Shown: piece after piece, positions 53,846 through 61,770 of the stretch
How the letters are laid out: every line of letters begins with the position of its first letter
How positions within the stretch are numbered: the first letter of the stretch is position 1
IMG/VR virus record: IMGVR_UViG_3300035438_000760
Location: 1-61,770 of that record
Direction: 5' to 3' (one strand)
Length of the DNA: 61,770 nucleotides
Source: a virus
Translations under genes and position numbers: made by a program
Notes under the pieces: model-generated
Told to the model about the DNA's origin: nothing
The model's database searches: none
The model's input: the letters and a program-made list of their open reading frames with translations, nothing else

Positions 53846-56715
53846 CACTTCCAGTTATAGATGTTCAAATACGCCCTGACTCAACATTTATTGTTAGTGG
53901 TACTGGAATTCTTGGTACAAGCGTACTGGGAGCATCTTTTTTGCTTGGACCTCCTGCCGCCGCTCTTGTTTCAATCGTGGGTCAATCTATGGATGTGAGT
54001 ATTCATAGAGGTAGAACTAGAGCAACTGATAGTTTTGATACGGGTAATGCGACTGTTACTTTTCTTGACACTACTGGTCAATTTAATCCTGATAATACGA
54101 GTTCTAGTTTGTACCCGTATGTTCTTCCGTTAAGACAGTTTCGTATTTCGGCGACGGTTGGTTCAACGGTTTATCAATTGTTTAATGGTTATACGACTAA
54201 ATACACTTATCAATTTGAACCGGGTGTGGACGCTGTTTTTGTAACTATTGAAGCGGAAGATGCTTTTAGAGTTTTAAGCATGTCGTCGGTGGTAGAAATA
54301 CCGTCTGCTACTTATGCCGAATATAGTGGTCCAAGAATTACAAAAATTTTGAATCAACTCAATGTTCCTACAAGCATTCGTTCAATTTCAACTGGTGCCA
54401 CTCAGGTTGATGATGATTTTGGTACAGTTCGTACAGGTCTTGAAGCGTTACAACAAGTTGAAGAAGCGGAGTTGGGCGCATATTTTATTGATAAAAAAGG
54501 TTTTCATACATTCCGTGGTCGTCAAGATCTTCAGTTGTTAGCCGGTGGAGTTACGAAAACCCCTATAGTTTTTGATGAATCTGCTGGTTTGCCATATAAC
54601 GCAGTTCAAGTTGCCTATGATGACGAGCAAATTATTAACTATGTGACTGTTGATGGTAGTTCGCTTAATGGTGCTGAAGCGTTTGACTCGCCAAGTATTG
54701 AAAATTATTTCAATAGAACGCTTAACAAAACTAATTCGTTGTTGACTACTGATGCGGAAGCGACATCTCAAGCGAATTATCTTCTTGGTTTCCGCAAAGA
54801 TCCTAAAGTGACTATTGACTCTATTGATTTTAATGTTTCGGGGTTAGATACTGAAACTAGAACAAACTTAATTACTAACCCGTCTTTTGAAACTAATACA
54901 ACGGGTTGGGCTTCGGCTCAATCCCCTATCGTTGTTTCGCCAATTGTTGGTTTTGCGGGTACAAATTCTTTGTTAGTGCGATTGTCATCAATTGACACAA
55001 ATATGGTTTATACGGTACCTACAGCATCTTCTGTTGGTACTTATGTATTTTCTATGTATTGCTACACTCCTATCGGTTCACCTTTTGCGGGTAGAACTAT
55101 TAGTGTTAATACAGAAGGTGGAAGCGCAACAGTTTCGGCGGTTTCGCAAAGCAGTGCGACTCTTGTTGCTGGTTCGTGGGTTCGTTTTTCAACAACTAAA
55201 AATGTCACAGTTGCTGGAACTATAGTTTTGGTTTCTCGTTTATCAGGTTCATTGCAGGCTTTTGCGCCCCGAACAAATTTGATATCCAATCCATCGTTTG
55301 AGACGAATGTTTTAGGTTGGAATGCTAACGGTTCTACGAATACGAGAGTAGCGGGAACTTGGGGTATGGGAAGTTTTGTATATAGGATCGTGGCGACGGG
55401 CACAGGTAACTCTGGAACATTTACATCTGTCAATGCTTTTCCCGTGACACCCGGTGGTTCATACACGGTTAGTTTTTTTGCTAAGTCTATTTCGGGGACT
55501 TTACGCAAATTGTATATCGGGATATATTTTTCTGACGCAAGCGGTGGGTTTATCAATCAATTCTTTACTGGTAAATTCTTAACTACAGGTGTGCAGAGGT
55601 TTTCTATAACGGCAACAGCACCTGCTCTTGCGGCTACTGGTGGGATTTTTGCGTACACATTAGACGGGGGTACAACCAGTGACACATTTGAAATGGACAG
55701 TGTGCTTGTTGAGCAGTCTTCAGAACTGAACAGTTATTTTGACGGGACAAGACCGGGGGCAACTTGGACAGGTGCTGTTAACAACTCAACATCAATTCTT
55801 CCTCGCACGAATCTAATTTTGAATCCGTCGTTTGAGTCTGATGTTGCGAACTGGAATACTACGAGCAGTAGTTGTACCAATACAAGAACGGCTGGCACTA
55901 TTGCTGGTGGTAGTGGCTCATGGTCAATGGTGTCAGTCGCAACAGTTACAACACAATATGGTCCGTCATGTGGCGGTACGGGTGTGTTCCCTATTTCAGA
56001 GGGTGCTACCTACACTTTTTCTGCACAAGTGTTGAGACTTGTGGGTTCACGAACTTACAGCGCACGCATTGACTGGTACGACAGCGGTGGTGTTTTTATT
56101 AGTTTGGCGAATAGTTCAGCCAATGCTTGCGCTACGAGCACCCGTCTATCTATTACAGGTACAGCACCAGCAGGTGCAGTCAGAGCAGACCTACGCCTAA
56201 TAAGTACCAATACGGGTGCGCTCGGCGACAGTCATCAGATAGACGCTGTAATGTTTGAGGATTCGTCAACATTAAATCCTTACTTTGACGGATCAACTAA
56301 CAGCGATACAAGTTGGACGGGCATAGTCAACAACTCCACCTCAATTCAAAACCAGACACTTCATTTTGACGCTGGAATGTTTGAGCAAACAAATAATGTT
56401 TCTACATATTTTGACGGTGCCACATCGTCTCGTGGTTTTACTTCGTGGACAGGCACAGCACACGGTTCAACCTCGGTTATGTTGTCTGATGCCGAATCAG
56501 TAGTTAATGCCGAATTACTTGACCCAGTTACTATAACCAAAAACTATGCGAACGGAACAATTTCACGCACTTTGACCGTGCAAGGTATTACCCATTCAAT
56601 AACTCCGGGTAACTGGGAAATGTCACTGGAATTAGCAGAACCAGTCGGTGGTGACGGTTTGGTATTGGACTCGCCAAACGCAGGAATTTTAGACAACAAC
56701 ATATTGGTTTATTAA
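53842..56715 (+). CDS. Minor tail protein with repeated carbohydrate-binding-like modules
   Basis: 957 residues. N-terminal ~330 residues form the tail-tip domain ('IRPDSTFIVSGTGILG', 'VEIPSATYAEYSGPRITKIL'). Then come three modules starting 'TNLITNPSFETN', 'TNLISNPSFETN' and 'TNLILNPSFESD', each with 'YFDG..WTG' ends, like CBM4/9 jelly rolls. The C-terminal ~60 residues return to the tip domain ('NWEMSLELAEPVGG'). It probably sits at the tail tip and binds host glycans. Confidence 0.82.
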   Translation: MTLPVIDVQIRPDSTFIVSGTGILGTSVLGASFLLGPPAAALVSIVGQSMDVSIHRGRTRATDSFDTGNATVTFLDTTGQFNPDNTSSSLYPYVLPLRQFRISATVGSTVYQLFNGYTTKYTYQFEPGVDAVFVTIEAEDAFRVLSMSSVVEIPSATYAEYSGPRITKILNQLNVPTSIRSISTGATQVDDDFGTVRTGLEALQQVEEAELGAYFIDKKGFHTFRGRQDLQLLAGGVTKTPIVFDESAGLPYNAVQVAYDDEQIINYVTVDGSSLNGAEAFDSPSIENYFNRTLNKTNSLLTTDAEATSQANYLLGFRKDPKVTIDSIDFNVSGLDTETRTNLITNPSFETNTTGWASAQSPIVVSPIVGFAGTNSLLVRLSSIDTNMVYTVPTASSVGTYVFSMYCYTPIGSPFAGRTISVNTEGGSATVSAVSQSSATLVAGSWVRFSTTKNVTVAGTIVLVSRLSGSLQAFAPRTNLISNPSFETNVLGWNANGSTNTRVAGTWGMGSFVYRIVATGTGNSGTFTSVNAFPVTPGGSYTVSFFAKSISGTLRKLYIGIYFSDASGGFINQFFTGKFLTTGVQRFSITATAPALAATGGIFAYTLDGGTTSDTFEMDSVLVEQSSELNSYFDGTRPGATWTGAVNNSTSILPRTNLILNPSFESDVANWNTTSSSCTNTRTAGTIAGGSGSWSMVSVATVTTQYGPSCGGTGVFPISEGATYTFSAQVLRLVGSRTYSARIDWYDSGGVFISLANSSANACATSTRLSITGTAPAGAVRADLRLISTNTGALGDSHQIDAVMFEDSSTLNPYFDGSTNSDTSWTGIVNNSTSIQNQTLHFDAGMFEQTNNVSTYFDGATSSRGFTSWTGTAHGSTSVMLSDAESVVNAELLDPVTITKNYANGTISRTLTVQGITHSITPGNWEMSLELAEPVGGDGLVLDSPNAGILDNNILVY

Positions 56716-56726
56716 AGGAGAAACTT

Positions 56727-57233
56727 ATGGCTTATACAACACTCAATGTCGCTTATATTAATGGTGACACATTTTATGCGGCGGATATCAACGCTACTAA
56801 TACTGTTGCCAATGCTATATCTAATGGTACTAACCAAGTTCTTGTTACGGCTAAGGGTGACATACTTACAGGTAGCGCAACTGCTAACAATTTGGTTAAA
56901 ACTGGTGTTGGTTCTAATAACACGGTACTTTATGCGAACAGCGCACAGTCTGGTGGTGTTTCGTGGGGGTTGATAACTTCGGCGATGATTACGCCAGCAA
57001 CGATCACTGGTGGCGGTGGCGGGAATTTAGCGGGCACAACTGTTGCCGCTTCAAACATTGTTGCTAACACGATCACTTCTGCTCAGTGTTTAGCGAACGG
57101 TGCGACGACTTCTATTGTGAGTATTGGTACGGCGTTGGCTTCGGCTACTTCATCCAAGATCCATTTTAAAGCGACTGCTGGTGCCCCTACTTCTGGTGGG
57201 GCTATTGGCGACATCTGGTTTGTGATGGCTTAG
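56727..57233 (+). CDS. Minor tail/fibre protein
   Basis: 168 residues. 'YINGDTFYAADINATN' and 'GSNNTVLYANSAQSGGVSWG' are typical of fibre proteins with triple-stranded beta repeats; site AAAGGAG. Confidence 0.7.
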   Translation: MAYTTLNVAYINGDTFYAADINATNTVANAISNGTNQVLVTAKGDILTGSATANNLVKTGVGSNNTVLYANSAQSGGVSWGLITSAMITPATITGGGGGNLAGTTVAASNIVANTITSAQCLANGATTSIVSIGTALASATSSKIHFKATAGAPTSGGAIGDIWFVMA

Positions 57234-57234
57234 T

Positions 57235-58281
57235 ATGCCGAATACTTATGTTCAGACTGGTGCTGGTACTTATACCGAGATCGCTGGGACTAAAGGTATT
57301 TTTGCTCAGACGGGTGCGGCTGCTTATACCCGTGTGTGGCAGGCGTATGTTAAGACCGGTGCTTCAACTTGGGTGAAGGTGTATCAATTTGACACTGCCA
57401 ATCCTGTTATCAATGCCAATAGAACTACGACAGGTTTGGCTAATGCGAACATGAGGTTTGCTTGGTCTGGTGGGGCGTTGGTTACTGATGCTGATTCTGG
57501 TGTTGCTTCAGTGAAGATTCAGGTTCAGTACACGCCTTGGGGTGGTTCGGGTGAGGGTTGGACTGATTGGCAGACTTTGACTTTGGCGCAGTGGCAGGCG
57601 ACTTCGGGTTCGTTTGATTTCACTCCTTCAACTGCGAAGCGTCGCCAGTGGAGTGGAACCACAGAAACGGTCAGTCGGTACTATGTCGGTTTCCGAGTTG
57701 TTGCTGTTGACAATGTGGGACTTACAACAAATTCATCAGAAGTTGCTAATCTCACTAAACCGTATGGATCGGTGACTGTTTTGCCGAATAGCACTGGTGC
57801 GAGCGGTGCGGACTCGTATGCTGTCAGCCCTGCTGGGTGGGCTGGCTTAACAAATGGTGGTGTTCGTTTCGGTGACGGTACTTCTGTTGGTTTAGGTAAC
57901 TGGACAAACGGTGCGTACTTTTACAACACACAACTTCAGGATGCTTGCTCTGGTTATGCCCCAGATTCTGGAACATTTGTTGTTCAGCGTAAAGGCTCAC
58001 TGGGTATTTCGGGCAATGCGTACTTCAAGTACCACGGCAACACATTCTCCACAGGAACGACAAACGCTACTTTTGGTGGCGACTTTGTTGTGTTTGATCT
58101 TACTGGTCCCAATGTTTCGGGAACTCTTTCCATGCCTGCGAACTGGTTGTCTGCTATTCCGTCTGGGACGGCTAGAGGTTTCGGTATGTTAAACGGTGGG
58201 GCTAGTACCGTTATTAAAGTGCTTTACTCACATGGCGAATTGTTCAGTACAACAGGCACGATCACTCTTACTTTCACATAA
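57235..58281 (+). CDS. Minor tail protein
   Basis: 348 residues. N-terminal 'TYVQTGAGTYTEIAG' repeats of the 'Y-x-T-G-A' kind, followed by a fibronectin-like domain ('SGVASVKIQVQYTPWGG') and a beta-rich C-terminus. Tail-tip or fibre component. Confidence 0.7.
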   Translation: MPNTYVQTGAGTYTEIAGTKGIFAQTGAAAYTRVWQAYVKTGASTWVKVYQFDTANPVINANRTTTGLANANMRFAWSGGALVTDADSGVASVKIQVQYTPWGGSGEGWTDWQTLTLAQWQATSGSFDFTPSTAKRRQWSGTTETVSRYYVGFRVVAVDNVGLTTNSSEVANLTKPYGSVTVLPNSTGASGADSYAVSPAGWAGLTNGGVRFGDGTSVGLGNWTNGAYFYNTQLQDACSGYAPDSGTFVVQRKGSLGISGNAYFKYHGNTFSTGTTNATFGGDFVVFDLTGPNVSGTLSMPANWLSAIPSGTARGFGMLNGGASTVIKVLYSHGELFSTTGTITLTFT

Positions 58282-58290
58282 GGACAAAAC

Positions 58291-58344
58291 ATGGCAAACG
58301 ATTTTAAAACAACAATGACTCAACAAGATTTGGGGATTAACTGA
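58291..58344 (+). CDS. Possible 17-residue leader peptide
   Basis: MANDFKTTMTQQDLGIN from ATG 58291, with AAGGAC site; its stop overlaps the next start (TGATG). Could be a coupling leader or a remnant of a fibre gene. Confidence 0.35.
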   Translation: MANDFKTTMTQQDLGIN

Positions 58345-58817
58345 TGTCTATCAATCCGAATACATTGTTTTTAGCCGGGCAGGTTTTAACTTCTGACCAA
58401 GCGAACCGTTTTCCTCGTGGGGTGATGGCGTTTGCGTCATCGCCGACTAACTACACATTGACTGCCAGCGACGCACTAGCGACGGGCATGACTGTTACAT
58501 GGTCAGCAGTCGCTGACCGTTACTACCGAATCACCTACTACGAACCTCTTGTTTCAACTCCCGCAGTATCAGGAGGAGTAACAAACCTCAGAATCAAAGA
58601 CGGGGCAACCACCCTCCAATACGGATCAATCAGAACTAACAGCGCAACTTTTACTCAAGGGAATGTGAATGTCGTACTGATTGCTACATGGGCGACTTCA
58701 GCAACACGAACTCTCACGGGGCAAGTATCAGTAAGTTCTACCACTGGCACACCGTTACTTAATCGCGCGTCGGCTTATCCAGCGTTCATGCTTGTGGAAG
58801 ATATCGGTCCTGCCTAA
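58344..58817 (+). CDS. Minor tail protein
   Basis: 157 residues. 'FPRGVMAFASSPTNYTLT', 'DRYYRITYYEPLV' and 'NLRIKDGATTLQYG' match a DUF7298-type domain frequent in actinobacteriophage fibres (from memory). Overlaps the next gene by one base. Confidence 0.68.
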   Translation: MSINPNTLFLAGQVLTSDQANRFPRGVMAFASSPTNYTLTASDALATGMTVTWSAVADRYYRITYYEPLVSTPAVSGGVTNLRIKDGATTLQYGSIRTNSATFTQGNVNVVLIATWATSATRTLTGQVSVSSTTGTPLLNRASAYPAFMLVEDIGPA

Positions 58818-60016
58818 TGTCTGCTACACCTTCGTTCGGTCAGGGTACTCCTGTTACTTCAAGGGCACTTAATGCTACTTTCGCTACTTTGTTGACTGGT
58901 GATTATGACTTTTCTAACATCAATGCGACAGGAACAATAAATGCAGGTGGATTGATTACTAGCACGACTGGTTTTTCTGGTTCTGGTGCAAGCCTTACAT
59001 CGTTGAACGCAACGAACTTGTCTAGTGGAACTGTTGCCTCGGATCGTCTTCCATCAGTCAACATTGGTACTACCTCTGTCGCTTTGAGTCGGGCGAGTGG
59101 CGCATTGACTCTCGCTGGTATCACACTCACATCACCTACTTTTACTGCACCCGTTCTTGGTACACCAGCGAGCGGTGCGTTGACTAACTGCACCCTCATT
59201 CCTGCTGGACAATTAACGGGAACTACGCTCAACGCTGGAGTCACTGCCTCATCGCTAACAAGTGTCGGAACTTTGACAGGGTTGACAAGTTCGGGAACTG
59301 TTGAAGCGTCGCTCGGTGCTTTGGGAACGACTGCTACTAACTCGCTTATCCATTTCAAGTTGACATCAACGACGAACAACAACGACTTCTTGTTACTCAC
59401 AGCGAACAGACTTGCCAATGGTACAACTTGGGACTCAGCGGCTTACACGATACAGCGTCTCGTTGATGCGACATACATGGGGTTCATTCGTTTCGGTGAT
59501 GGTGCTAGCGGTCAGAATGTACAGATCGGTGTCAACGCTACAAAGTATCTCGCCGTTTCTTCTACAGCAACGAATGTGACTGGGCTTTTAACAGCAGATA
59601 ATATTTGGAATACTTCAACAGCAACTACGACTTTGACTGGTTTCCAGTATGTTGTGCGCTCTACTGGTGCGTTCCCTGCTTACAATCATTTCACATCAAT
59701 GCGAGAAGGCAAACGCAATATCGTAACCATTGCAGATAGTGGCACATTGATTGACCAACTCAATCCTGTTACATATCAAGCGAAGATTGACGAAACTGAT
59801 GACGAGATTTCTGCTGGGTGGAAAGACCGTGATCTTGAGTACGGTTTCATTGCTGAAGAAGTAGCAGAAGTTGGCACAGGTTTTCTTGCTCAGTACATGG
59901 ATGATGGAGAAGGCAATTTGAAACCAGCAGGGTGGAAGTGGCAAGGGGTAGTATCTGTTTTAGTAGCAGAAGTACAAAGTGTTCGTAAACGACTAGAGGA
60001 GTTGGAAAAAGTATGA
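58817..60016 (+). CDS. Tail fibre with S74-like C-terminal chaperone domain
   Basis: 399 residues. The N-terminal and middle parts are low-complexity Ser/Thr/Gly repeats ('GTPASGALTNCTL'). The C-terminal ~110 residues show 'SMREGKRNIVTI', 'LNPVTYQAKID', 'YGFIAEEVAEVG' and a helical end 'VRKRLEELEKV', the Peptidase S74 intramolecular chaperone. It trimerises the fibre and usually cleaves itself before the Ser. Confidence 0.85.
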   Translation: MSATPSFGQGTPVTSRALNATFATLLTGDYDFSNINATGTINAGGLITSTTGFSGSGASLTSLNATNLSSGTVASDRLPSVNIGTTSVALSRASGALTLAGITLTSPTFTAPVLGTPASGALTNCTLIPAGQLTGTTLNAGVTASSLTSVGTLTGLTSSGTVEASLGALGTTATNSLIHFKLTSTTNNNDFLLLTANRLANGTTWDSAAYTIQRLVDATYMGFIRFGDGASGQNVQIGVNATKYLAVSSTATNVTGLLTADNIWNTSTATTTLTGFQYVVRSTGAFPAYNHFTSMREGKRNIVTIADSGTLIDQLNPVTYQAKIDETDDEISAGWKDRDLEYGFIAEEVAEVGTGFLAQYMDDGEGNLKPAGWKWQGVVSVLVAEVQSVRKRLEELEKV

Positions 60017-60147
60017 ACGAGCAACCACAAGTGGATGCACAAAAAGTGATTGATGATCTTTTGGATCAGTTGAAGCAAGCGAATTTGCAGATGGCTATTT
60101 TGCGGGTGATGTTGAGTGACGCTAACTCAACTCCTTCAGACGACTAA
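60013..60147 (+). CDS. 44-residue helical protein
   Basis: ATG 60013 overlaps the fibre stop (ATGA). 'AQKVIDDLLDQLKQANLQM' is one amphipathic helix, perhaps a short coiled coil that associates with the fibre. Confidence 0.55.
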   Translation: MNEQPQVDAQKVIDDLLDQLKQANLQMAILRVMLSDANSTPSDD

Positions 60148-60207
60148 ACGGTTGTTGATATCAGATTTGATAACAATCACGCTTTAGTCAGATGCGATAG
60201 CAGTTAA

Positions 60208-60231
60208 CCAACCGACCTTTATCGGGGTTGG
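60208..60231 (+). terminator. Hairpin between fibre and holin-like genes
   Basis: CCAACC (60208-60213) pairs with GGTTGG (60226-60231) with an extra inner GA/TC pair. No T-run follows, so termination is uncertain. Confidence 0.4.
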
Positions 60232-60239
60232 TATGTGAT

Positions 60240-60248
60240 TGCTATGGT
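60240..60248 (+). promoter_or_regulatory. Extended -10 (TGC-TATGGT)
   Basis: TTGCTATGGT upstream of the holin-like gene has the TGC extension seen at 14371 and 31947, here about 20 bases before the ATG, so with a normal leader. Confidence 0.4.
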
Positions 60249-60267
60249 TGTAGTTGGAGTCTGACAA

Positions 60268-60525
60268 ATGAAAAAGTTCATCAACATCGCTAATCGTATA
60301 GTGGCAACCTTTTTAACCTCGGCATTAAGCATCGTCGGTGGTTCTTCAGTGCTGAACGCATTCACAGACAACGATATTTCGGTACTCCAGTCGGCTTGTC
60401 TGGCTGGGTTTGTGGCTTGTGTTCAAGTGGTTGAACGGCTGGCTAAAGCGTCTTTGGACGGTGCGCTGACTTATACCGAAATCAACGAGGCGTTTTTGCC
60501 AACCAAAAAGGCGGACGATAATTGA
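60268..60525 (+). CDS. Putative holin
   Basis: 85 residues. Two hydrophobic segments ('IVATFLTSALSIVGGSSVL' and 'VLQSACLAGFVACVQVV') with a short loop and a charged C-terminus match r1t-type holins. Located between fibre genes rather than next to the endolysin, though on the circular genome the distance is only about 2.4 kb. Confidence 0.68.
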   Translation: MKKFINIANRIVATFLTSALSIVGGSSVLNAFTDNDISVLQSACLAGFVACVQVVERLAKASLDGALTYTEINEAFLPTKKADDN

Positions 60526-60872
60526 TGCCTGCTGGGACTTACAACATCACGGCAGAGCAGGGTGCGACATTCTCCAGAGTTTTAACTTGGCGAGATTCTG
60601 CTAACGCTTTAATTAACTTGACGGGCTATACCGCACGAATGCAAGTAAGAACTGACTATGCGAGTTCAACTGCGGAATTGTCGTTGACGACCGAGAACGG
60701 CAAGATCACCCTCGGTGGTGCTTTGGGTACGATCACCCTTTTGGTGTCGGCATCAGATATGGCATTGGTGCCAGCACGAAGTTTTGTTTACGATCTTGAG
60801 ATGGTGAATGGTGCGACGGTGACGAGGCTTGTTGAGGGGTCTTTTGCGGTTAAGGCTGAGGTTACGCGGTGA
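60525..60872 (+). CDS. Small tail protein
   Basis: 115 residues from ATG 60525 (overlaps the previous stop). '[24 protein letters not shown]' in part and '[18 protein letters not shown]' match a short beta-rich tail protein family upstream of fibres. Confidence 0.75.
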   Translation: MPAGTYNITAEQGATFSRVLTWRDSANALINLTGYTARMQVRTDYASSTAELSLTTENGKITLGGALGTITLLVSASDMALVPARSFVYDLEMVNGATVTRLVEGSFAVKAEVTR

Positions 60873-61770
60873 GTGTGACGCTCAATGACACGCCGTTTAC
60901 GGTTAGTGTGACTGAGACTAATAATGTGACGGTGACGCAAACCAGTCAGAGTGTTTCAATTCAGGATGTGGGTACGCAAGGTATTCAAGGGGCGACGGGG
61001 GCTACGGGTGCTACCACAACTAATGCGAGTGTGTTGGTTTCGGGGACTCTTGACAATGCACGATTGCCTGCAAGCGCGACAACGATTACATCGGTGGGTA
61101 CTTTAACTTCTTTGGCAGTTAGTGGTGATTTAGCCGTTGATACAAATGTTTTGTATGTTGATTCAACCACCAACCGTGTTGGTGTCGGTACAAATGCTCC
61201 GTTAACGGCACTTCAAGTGGTAGGCACTGTTACTGCAACAACATTTGATGGCGTATTAGCGTCAACAATGACTGCCACGACTCAGGCTCTTGCTGATAAC
61301 TCAACCAAGGTTGCTACTACGGCGTTTGTGATTGCTAATGCTGGTGCTGGACCGCAAGGGGCTACAGGGGCTACAGGGGCTACAGGGGCTACGGGGGCTA
61401 CAGGTCCAACAGGTTTAACTGGGGCAACTGGTGCTACCGGTCCGCAAGGTTTACAGGGTGCTACAGGTGCAACGGGTTCTGTTGGAGCGCAAGGTATTCA
61501 AGGTGACACTGGTGCTACTGGTGCAACGGGCGCAACAGGTCCAATAGGTTTAACTGGCTCAACGGGGTCTGCTGGTGCGACGGGTGCAACTGGTGCTACT
61601 GGACTTCAGGGTGCTACAGGTCCGACGGGTTCTGTTGGAGCGCAAGGTGCTACAGGTGCTACAGGTGCTACAGGTGCTACAGGTGCTACAGGAGCGACTG
61701 GTGCAACAGGTTCTGCTGGTGCGATGTCTGAGATTGACGCACAAACCTTCTCAAGTTCAACTACTTACAC
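60869..61770 (+). CDS. Collagen-like tail fibre/adhesin (N-terminal part)
   Basis: Starts at GTG 60869 (overlapping the previous stop) and stays open to the end of the window; the reading frame continues at position 3. An N-terminal attachment domain is followed by '[16 protein letters not shown]' and '[13 protein letters not shown]', motifs of phage fibres, and from ~61350 by Gly-X-Y repeats ('[16 protein letters not shown]'). With the 3-884 segment the protein is ~548 residues. Confidence 0.85.
   Translation, partial: MSVTLNDTPFTVSVTETNNVTVTQTSQSVSIQDVGTQGIQGATGATGATTTNASVLVSGTLDNARLPASATTITSVGTLTSLAVSGDLAVDTNVLYVDSTTNRVGVGTNAPLTALQVVGTVTATTFDGVLASTMTATTQALADNSTKVATTAFVIANAGAGPQGATGATGATGATGATGPTGLTGATGATGPQGLQGATGATGSVGAQGIQGDTGATGATGATGPIGLTGSTGSAGATGATGATGLQGATGPTGSVGAQGATGATGATGATGATGATGATGSAGAMSEIDAQTFSSSTTY
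61650..61770 (+). repeat. Terminal redundancy with window start
   Basis: Identical to 19-139. The offset implies a circular length of 61631 bp, or 18 bp more if the longer repeat count is correct. Confidence 0.92.

Noticed and set aside
61350-61770. CRISPR-like array
   Set aside because: The 9-bp periodic units are in-frame Gly-X-Y codons of a fibre gene; no spacers.
1-61770. tRNA or tmRNA genes
   Set aside because: Reading for T-arm and acceptor patterns gave no convincing cloverleaf; a covariance scan would be decisive and I could not run it.
1-61770. Genes on the - strand
   Set aside because: All long reverse frames lie opposite good + strand genes, lack ribosome sites and have biased composition.

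Overview
The window is, as far as I can judge, one complete genome of a tailed double-stranded DNA phage. Bases 61650-61770 repeat bases 19-139 exactly, and one tail-fibre gene runs off the right end and continues in frame at the left end. The molecule is therefore circular, or circularly permuted, at about 61.63 kb. Every gene I can support lies on the + strand. A 1469-residue tape measure, a G GGA AAA -1 frameshift in the tail chaperone gene and the absence of sheath or baseplate genes indicate a siphovirus. Two WhiB-type iron-sulfur regulators, strong GGAGG ribosome sites, apparent leaderless starts and a moderate GC content suggest an actinobacterial host. A freshwater lineage is my guess, not something shown.

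Layout: 0-1.9 kb adhesin end and lysis (M15 endolysin, holin-like protein). 1.9-6.7 kb metallophosphoesterase and three genes sharing a SRSEAG tag (GNAT, unknown, RelA/SpoT-like). 6.7-9.5 kb replication and recombination (annealing protein, initiator with internal iterons, helicase loader, SSB). 9.5-13.6 kb accessory genes including an amidoligase plus class II glutamine amidotransferase. 13.7-17.5 kb WhiB, ParB-like protein, methyltransferases, and a C5-cytosine methyltransferase overlapping a CmoA-like gene. 17.5-19.5 kb small cysteine-rich proteins and the second WhiB. 19.5-22.5 kb non-coding control region and terminase. 22.6-31.9 kb many small genes behind repeated near-identical promoters, with a tagged type IB topoisomerase, a tagged ParB-like protein, a RecB-like nuclease and a VRR-NUC nuclease. 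31.9-46.4 kb head genes (portal, minor head, three large tagged polyvalent proteins, prohead protease, scaffold, capsid, connectors). 46.4-61.8 kb Com-like zinc ribbon, lysozyme-like lipoprotein, tail tube, chaperones, tape measure, tail tip, fibres, holin-like protein and collagen-like adhesin.

How the genes fit together: I see no DNA polymerase, primase or replicative helicase. An initiator carrying iterons plus a helicase loader suggests lambda-like theta replication that recruits the host replisome. Late genes carry a family of enzymes (acetyltransferase, RelA/SpoT-like, topoisomerase IB, ParB-like, zinc peptidases, prohead protease) that share an 18-residue tag, which could direct packaging into the head or proteolytic processing there. 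I found no integrase, excisionase or repressor that I could defend, and no tRNA genes.

The most unusual signals are the shared tag, the hexamer ATGCGA (about 137 copies on the + strand by hand count, against only a handful of its reverse complement), and the cytosine methyltransferase/CmoA pair with altered key residues.
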